Assembly: GCA_021812905.1 (NCBI GenBank) | Contig: JAKAMM010000063.1 | Coordinates: 1-8,396, forward strand | Length of the DNA: 8,396 nt | Reading direction: 5' to 3' | Source of the DNA: Chloroflexota bacterium | GTDB taxonomy: Bacteria > Chloroflexota > Anaerolineae > Anaerolineales > Villigracilaceae | Part shown: piece after piece, positions 4,726 through 8,396 of the stretch | How positions within the stretch are numbered: the first letter of the stretch is position 1 | Layout: every line of letters begins with the position of its first letter | The notes under the pieces: model-generated | Databases searched by the model: none | The model's input: the letters and a program-made list of their open reading frames with translations, nothing else | What the model was told of the DNA's origin: nothing | Made by a program: the position numbers and the translations under genes

Positions 4726-5207
4726 TTCTTTTCCCTCCAAATCTTCAGATTGTTCCTGATCTGCTCGATGTGGCCGGGAATGTGCTTCGGATAAATGTTG
4801 AGCCATTTCTCGAATGTGTATGGCTCGCTCATTTCGGGATGGACAATCGAATGGGTGAATACTACATCGGGCTGTCGTTTGAGCAATTCGTAAGTTGTCT
4901 TTCGCGCCAGACGCAAAACTTCAAGCGCATCTTCAATGCTTTGCTCGTGATAATTCAATTGGATCGCCCATTGGTCTTGGTCGTAGCCCATTAGCGTGCC
5001 GCCCGGCTCGACAATTAATTTGCGGGCGCGTAACGCCGAGTTGGATTCGGAATCCGCCAGATGGATGATGATCTCGTGCACGCTCCACTCTTTCGGCTCC
5101 GGCTTGAACTTCATCGCTTCTTGCGGGACCTCGGCCAGCGCGGCTTTCAATAAGTCGAATCCACGCCCGTACAGCTCGATCTTTTCATTGCGTTCGTTTG
5201 TGTCCAT
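4722..5207 (-). CDS. DinB-family (DinB/YfiT-like) putative metalloprotein
   Basis: 161 residues forming the DinB four-helix bundle: [20 protein letters not shown], then [15 protein letters not shown] with His49, and near the end [12 protein letters not shown] with His142 and His146. The His plus HxxxH triad is the family's metal site, and the W-S-x-x-E-I-x-x-H-L-A-D-x-E signature is typical. Members include thiol-dependent S-transferases and stress-induced proteins; the substrate here cannot be told. GAGGAG lies seven bases before the ATG. The gene is 66 bp after the thiolase and overlaps hbd by four bases, so it is probably co-transcribed. DinB-like genes are not a standard part of this pathway. 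It might detoxify a reactive intermediate or simply be a hitchhiker. Confidence 0.85.
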   Translation of the reverse strand: MDTNERNEKIELYGRGFDLLKAALAEVPQEAMKFKPEPKEWSVHEIIIHLADSESNSALRARKLIVEPGGTLMGYDQDQWAIQLNYHEQSIEDALEVLRLARKTTYELLKRQPDVVFTHSIVHPEMSEPYTFEKWLNIYPKHIPGHIEQIRNNLKIWREKK

Positions 5208-5250
5208 TGTTGACTCCTCGCGTGTTTACAAGTTGTCAGGTTTAAACGTT

Positions 5251-5282
5251 CAACCTTCCAACATTCCAACCTGCTAACCTTC
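5251..5282. repeat. Four tandem degenerate octamers
   Basis: CAACCTTC, CAACATTC, CAACCTGC, TAACCTTC in direct succession. The last unit contains the thiolase stop codon (5274-5276), just as the heptamer array at 1256-1297 contains the chimera stop. Confidence 0.55.
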
Positions 5283-6476
5283 CATCTCAACCGCCATCGC
5301 CACCGCTTCGCCGCCGCCGAGACACAACGAGGCAATGCCGCGCTTCAAGCCGCGATCTTTCAACGCGTGGATCAGAGTCGTCAGCACGCGCGCGCCGCTT
5401 GCGCCAAGTGGATGACCGAGCGCGATCGCGCCGCCGTTGACGTTGACCTTGTTCCAATCCCAGCCTTGATCGGCGAGAGCATAACCGTCCGCCAGCACTT
5501 GTGCGGCAAAGGCTTCATTGAGTTCGATCAAGTCAACGTCCTTCAAAGTCCAGCCAACTTTTTTCAATAACTTCGGAAGTGCGTGTGCGGGCGCGGCGAA
5601 TAAATATTTCGGTTCAACTGCGGCCTGTGCATATCCGACGATTTTCGCAATCGGCTTCAAATTATTTTTCTCTGCATAAGCGCGTGACGAAATGACAACC
5701 GCCGCGGCGCCATCGTTCATGCTGGACGCGTTGCCTGCTGTGACTTTGCCATCGGACTTGAAGGCCGGTTTGAGTTTCGCCAGTCCATCCAGCGACGAAT
5801 CTTTTCTCGGACCCTCGTCCGTGTCGAACACCGTGGCTTCGCCTTTGCGCCCCGGAGTTTGTACCGGCACGATTTCCGCCTTGAACTTTCCCGTCTCGAT
5901 GGCTTTGACCGCTTTCTGATGACTATCCACCGCAAACTTATCCATCGTTTCGCGCGTGACTTCATATTCGTCCGCGATAAATTCGGCGGCCATGCCCATG
6001 CCCCAATTCTCGAACGGATCCCACAGCCCGTCGTTGAGCAGGGCATCGGTCAATTGCTGGTTGCCGAATTTCAACTCGCCATTTCGGCCTGAGACGAGAT
6101 ACGGCGCGCGGCTCATGGATTCAAATCCACCCGCCACGAACAAATCCGCATCTCCGGCGCGGATGGCTTGTGCTGAAACCATGGCAGCCTTCAACCCCGA
6201 CCCGCAGACTTTGTTCAGCGTGGTGGCGCCGACCGTAGCCGGGAGTCCGCCGAAAAGTCCGGCCTGACGCGCTGGGGCTTGTCCTTCTCCGGCCTGGACA
6301 ACGTTGCCCATAATAACTTCTTCGATCTCATCGGCTTTGATTCCCGCGCGTTCGACCGCGGCCTGAACAGCAATCGCGCCCAGTTTCGTCGCGGGGAGTC
6401 CGCTTAATGCGCCCTGGAATTTTCCAATCGGCGTACGTGCCGCGCTCAAGATCACAGCTTCAGTTTCTTTGTTCAT
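5274..6476 (-). CDS. thlA: Acetyl-CoA C-acetyltransferase (thiolase)
   Basis: 400 residues, normal for a biosynthetic-type thiolase. It condenses two acetyl-CoA to acetoacetyl-CoA, or cleaves the latter; cytosolic. It opens with [20 protein letters not shown]. The acyl-carrying Cys91 is in [14 protein letters not shown] begins at Asn320, His355 is in [16 protein letters not shown] and the proton-donor Cys385 is in [10 protein letters not shown], so all catalytic residues are present. Substrate length cannot be fixed from sequence, but the neighbouring 3-hydroxybutyryl-CoA dehydrogenase supports acetyl/acetoacetyl-CoA. AAGGAG precedes the ATG at good spacing, and a TATAAT lies 34 bp upstream. 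It is probably the first gene of a three-gene unit with the DinB protein and hbd. The symbol follows usage for this context; atoB or phaA would be equally defensible. Confidence 0.95.
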   Translation of the reverse strand: MNKETEAVILSAARTPIGKFQGALSGLPATKLGAIAVQAAVERAGIKADEIEEVIMGNVVQAGEGQAPARQAGLFGGLPATVGATTLNKVCGSGLKAAMVSAQAIRAGDADLFVAGGFESMSRAPYLVSGRNGELKFGNQQLTDALLNDGLWDPFENWGMGMAAEFIADEYEVTRETMDKFAVDSHQKAVKAIETGKFKAEIVPVQTPGRKGEATVFDTDEGPRKDSSLDGLAKLKPAFKSDGKVTAGNASSMNDGAAAVVISSRAYAEKNNLKPIAKIVGYAQAAVEPKYLFAAPAHALPKLLKKVGWTLKDVDLIELNEAFAAQVLADGYALADQGWDWNKVNVNGGAIALGHPLGASGARVLTTLIHALKDRGLKRGIASLCLGGGEAVAMAVEMEG

Positions 6477-6509
6477 GCTTTCTCCTTGACTGGTTTAACG
6501 AACATTTCA

Positions 6510-6515
6510 ATTATA
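6510..6515 (-). promoter_or_regulatory. -10 box of the thiolase unit
   Basis: Perfect minus-strand TATAAT, placing a start near 6503 and a ~27-nt leader with the Shine-Dalgarno. The best -35 at 17 bp is TGCATT, which is poor, so the promoter may need an activator or a non-standard sigma factor. It lies in the 76-bp gap after the DUF3048 gene. Confidence 0.5.
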
Positions 6516-6552
6516 GTCGCGCCTGTGACGAAATGCACAGAATCAGGACGGT

Positions 6553-8094
6553 TCACTTTGCGCCGGGCGGAAATGCAAATTGCAATTGCCATGCGCCCGG
6601 AGATTTTTCTCCCACGGTTGAGTCTGGCGTGATAACCAACACCCATGTGTGTCCCGGCTTGAGAGGAAATGGTTCGCCGTTCGCGTCGAGGAAAATGATG
6701 GGATGATACTTCCGGGCCTTATTGCGATCATCGGAACCGCGCGTGCTCCACTTGATCTTGTACATCTGCCCGTCGCGAAAGAGCAACGCATTGCCGATGC
6801 GTCCCTGATCGAGATGAATATCGAGGTTGGTGGGCGAGACGACATCATGCTTTGCGAAAAGAACGATCACGTTTTCGAAATGCAATTGTCTGCCGGTCAA
6901 TCGGTCGGTGTCAGGGTGCAGGATTCCAGCGTCGGCCATTTCAGTTGTGTCCGTATAGCGTAGATAGGATTGATAAAGCGGATCGTACATCCAGCCCGAT
7001 TGGTTTTGATAAGCAATATACACATTCATTTTTGTCGCAGGCGCGCCGCCTGCTGGAGGTTGTTCTGCAAAGGTGTTGCTGGCGTAATCAAAATCAGAAC
7101 CTGTCTGGCTTTGATTTTTTTCAGCGACAGCTTTCATCTCGCTGATGTCCATCATATATCCGCCGCCCATGATTTGATGAAACACCATGTGGCATTGCGG
7201 CAGGCGCGCCAACACTTCCGGTGATGCAAACGCATAGATCAAACAACTATTTTCAAAGAAGCTGCTGATGTAAGCATAGATCAATCGTCCAGAGCGAATC
7301 GGGCCGACTTGTGCGAGCGGTAGGTAAGCTGAGGGATTTTGGACGGGAGTCTGATTGGGAGAGAGGACCAGACCTGCGTCCAAAGAAAGAACGTTGGATT
7401 GAACATCCGCTTCAACCAGACCCGTGGCCGGGTCAGCGTTGCTGTTGTTTGACTCGTCCCCCGCGTTTTGTTTTGTAAAATTCAAGCCGACGGGCTTTGC
7501 AAATTGAACGATATACTTTCCAGGCTGGACGTTGAACCCGTAATAGCCATTTGAGTCCGTCGTTGTTTGTTGAAGCAAATTTTCACTGGGATCGTAAAGG
7601 TTGACGCACACACCGCCGACGCCGCGTTCGCCTGCGTCTCGTATGCCGTTGTTATTTTCATCCAGCCATACCCTGCCGCCGATGATGTTTTGAGTTTGCA
7701 CGAATGTTCCACTGCGGACAATGCAGCCACCCGTCGTTGGAATCTCAGGAGCGGGATATTTACCATAAAAGACGGCGAGGAAGCGCGTCGAGCCTTCAGT
7801 GATATAGATTTCATAAACGAAGGGAGCAAATGAAAGTCCAGCCTGCGGACGCCCGCTGGCTGGGAAATTTGAAATGGAAACAAGCAAAGCCGGGATTTTC
7901 AGCAAAGATGGATCGGTGACCGGCTGGCCCGTCAATGGATTGATGTTCACAGGGAAAGTGATGGGCGGTTCGGGCGTCAGTGTCGGTATCGGCGTGGAGG
8001 GGAGATGAATAGGTGTGGGTGTCGGGGGCGATGTTGTTATGTTGGGTTTGCAGGCTGACACGAGGACCAAGAAAAGCAGGGCAATTCTTTTCAT
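6553..8094 (-). CDS. DUF3048 (YerB-like) lipoprotein with an inserted SdrD-B-type domain
   Basis: 513 residues. The signal MKRIALLFLVLVSAC has a lipobox V-S-A-C with Cys15, so it is a membrane-anchored exported lipoprotein. A Pro/Thr-rich linker (18-48) follows. The DUF3048 domain begins at about 50 (NINPLTGQPV...) and runs to RFLAVFYGKYP (104-114). It then breaks off and resumes at VGPIRSGRL (263-271), the family's GP-I/V-RSAR motif, which normally follows closely. The DUF3048 C-terminal part fills roughly 360-510 (MYKIKW, LKPGHTWVLV). The inserted 116-262 contains an SdrD-B / Cna-B-like fold at about 137-245: IIGGRVWLDENNNGIRDAGE with a likely Ca-binding DxNxNG loop, then TDSNGYYGFNVQPGKYIV. 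YerB-type function is unknown. The Shine-Dalgarno is weak, and a TATAAT at 8105-8100 is so near the ATG that a leaderless message is possible. Confidence 0.88.
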   Translation of the reverse strand: MKRIALLFLVLVSACKPNITTSPPTPTPIHLPSTPIPTLTPEPPITFPVNINPLTGQPVTDPSLLKIPALLVSISNFPASGRPQAGLSFAPFVYEIYITEGSTRFLAVFYGKYPAPEIPTTGGCIVRSGTFVQTQNIIGGRVWLDENNNGIRDAGERGVGGVCVNLYDPSENLLQQTTTDSNGYYGFNVQPGKYIVQFAKPVGLNFTKQNAGDESNNSNADPATGLVEADVQSNVLSLDAGLVLSPNQTPVQNPSAYLPLAQVGPIRSGRLIYAYISSFFENSCLIYAFASPEVLARLPQCHMVFHQIMGGGYMMDISEMKAVAEKNQSQTGSDFDYASNTFAEQPPAGGAPATKMNVYIAYQNQSGWMYDPLYQSYLRYTDTTEMADAGILHPDTDRLTGRQLHFENVIVLFAKHDVVSPTNLDIHLDQGRIGNALLFRDGQMYKIKWSTRGSDDRNKARKYHPIIFLDANGEPFPLKPGHTWVLVITPDSTVGEKSPGAWQLQFAFPPGAK

Positions 8095-8106
8095 AACTAA
8101 TTATAG

Positions 8107-8133
8107 CCCTCACAACCAATCTGATTGTGAGGG
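8107..8133 (-). terminator. Hairpin between the two DUF3048 genes
   Basis: CCCTCACAA / TTGTGAGGG, a 9-bp stem with a 9-nt loop, 10 bp after the stop of the upstream gene. The minus-strand tail CTATAATTAGTT is AT-rich without a true U-run, and it also contains the possible -10 box of the next gene. It could be a terminator or an operator. Confidence 0.45.
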
Positions 8134-8143
8134 ATGAGACAGA

Positions 8144-8396
8144 TTACCTCGCTTCGCCTTCCGGGGCGGCGTATAGAACCTGATAAATTCCCGGCTGTCC
8201 TTCCTTGAAAGTGCTGAAGGGTGTGACGATGATCATCCATGTATGTCCCGGTTTGAGCGCGGCAGGCGAACCGTCAAAATTCACGAATTTGATCGGGCGC
8301 TCGTAGCCGGTTTTCTTTTCATAATCACCCGCGCGTGTATTCCACTTGATCTTGAACATCTGTCCATCGCGGAATAAAAAGGCGTAACCTTCGTTG
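8144..8396 (-). CDS. DUF3048 C-terminal domain protein (5' end outside the window)
   Basis: The last 83 codons of a gene entering from the right edge; the frame stays open to position 8396, so an ATG at 8359 is internal. It reads YAFLFRDGQMFKIKWNTR... SPAALKPGHTWMIIVTPFST... and aligns throughout with the end of the neighbouring 513-residue protein (ALLFRDGQMYKIKWSTR... LKPGHTWVLVITPDST). It is therefore a tandem paralogue. The two genes are 49 bp apart on the same strand. Whether this copy also carries the inserted domain or a lipobox cannot be seen. Confidence 0.85.
   Translation of the reverse strand, partial: NEGYAFLFRDGQMFKIKWNTRAGDYEKKTGYERPIKFVNFDGSPAALKPGHTWMIIVTPFSTFKEGQPGIYQVLYAAPEGEAR

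Noticed and set aside
5147..5335. 62-codon minus-strand frame spanning the thiolase-DinB gap
   Set aside because: It is out of frame with both genes, overlaps the ends of each, and translates the octamer repeat.

Overview
The window looks like chromosomal DNA of a Chloroflexota bacterium, probably Anaerolineae-like. This is inferred from gene style, not from a marker gene. The clues are a secreted two-LysM protein, Thr/Pro-rich lipoproteins of the DUF3048 (YerB-like) family carrying an SdrD-B-type domain, and intergenic space full of short degenerate tandem repeats and palindromes. Every convincing gene is on the minus strand, so transcription runs from high to low coordinates.

Right part (3880-8396), ordinary and well preserved. 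A partial DUF3048 protein enters from the right edge. It is followed by a full-length DUF3048 lipoprotein whose family domain is split by an inserted SdrD-B-like domain. Then comes a compact group: thiolase (acetyl-CoA C-acetyltransferase), a DinB-fold protein and 3-hydroxybutyryl-CoA dehydrogenase. The last two overlap by ATGA, and a good -10 box lies before the thiolase. Thiolase and dehydrogenase together interconvert acetyl-CoA, acetoacetyl-CoA and 3-hydroxybutyryl-CoA, as in beta-oxidation, butyrate or PHB metabolism. The DinB protein between them has no obvious role in that route.

Middle (2985-3850): a secreted LysM protein, best started at a TTG codon behind a perfect Shine-Dalgarno. 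It has its own promoter and a terminator-like hairpin.

Scrambled zone (1235-2870), the most interesting part. It holds at least five copies or pieces of the first ~30 codons of a leucine-rich-repeat (LRR) gene, two of them with the same start signal. It also holds a ~130-bp direct repeat present twice at ~91% identity, two related long palindromes, a RelE/ParE-type toxin-antitoxin pair whose toxin is frameshifted, and a chimeric ORF. The chimera joins an LRR start to the last ~65 codons of a second, diverged 3-hydroxybutyryl-CoA dehydrogenase. The layout suggests a decaying tandem array of gene 5' ends, with the toxin-antitoxin pair lying inside one broken unit. The stretches 1577-2010 and 2468-2984 hold no intact gene, only these repeats and fragments.

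Left part (1-1203): a membrane-anchored Mrr-like nuclease that appears AT-richer than its neighbours, a small GRAM/PH-like protein, and at the very edge a possible remnant of a convergent membrane-protein gene. I saw no tRNA, rRNA, CRISPR array or transposase gene.
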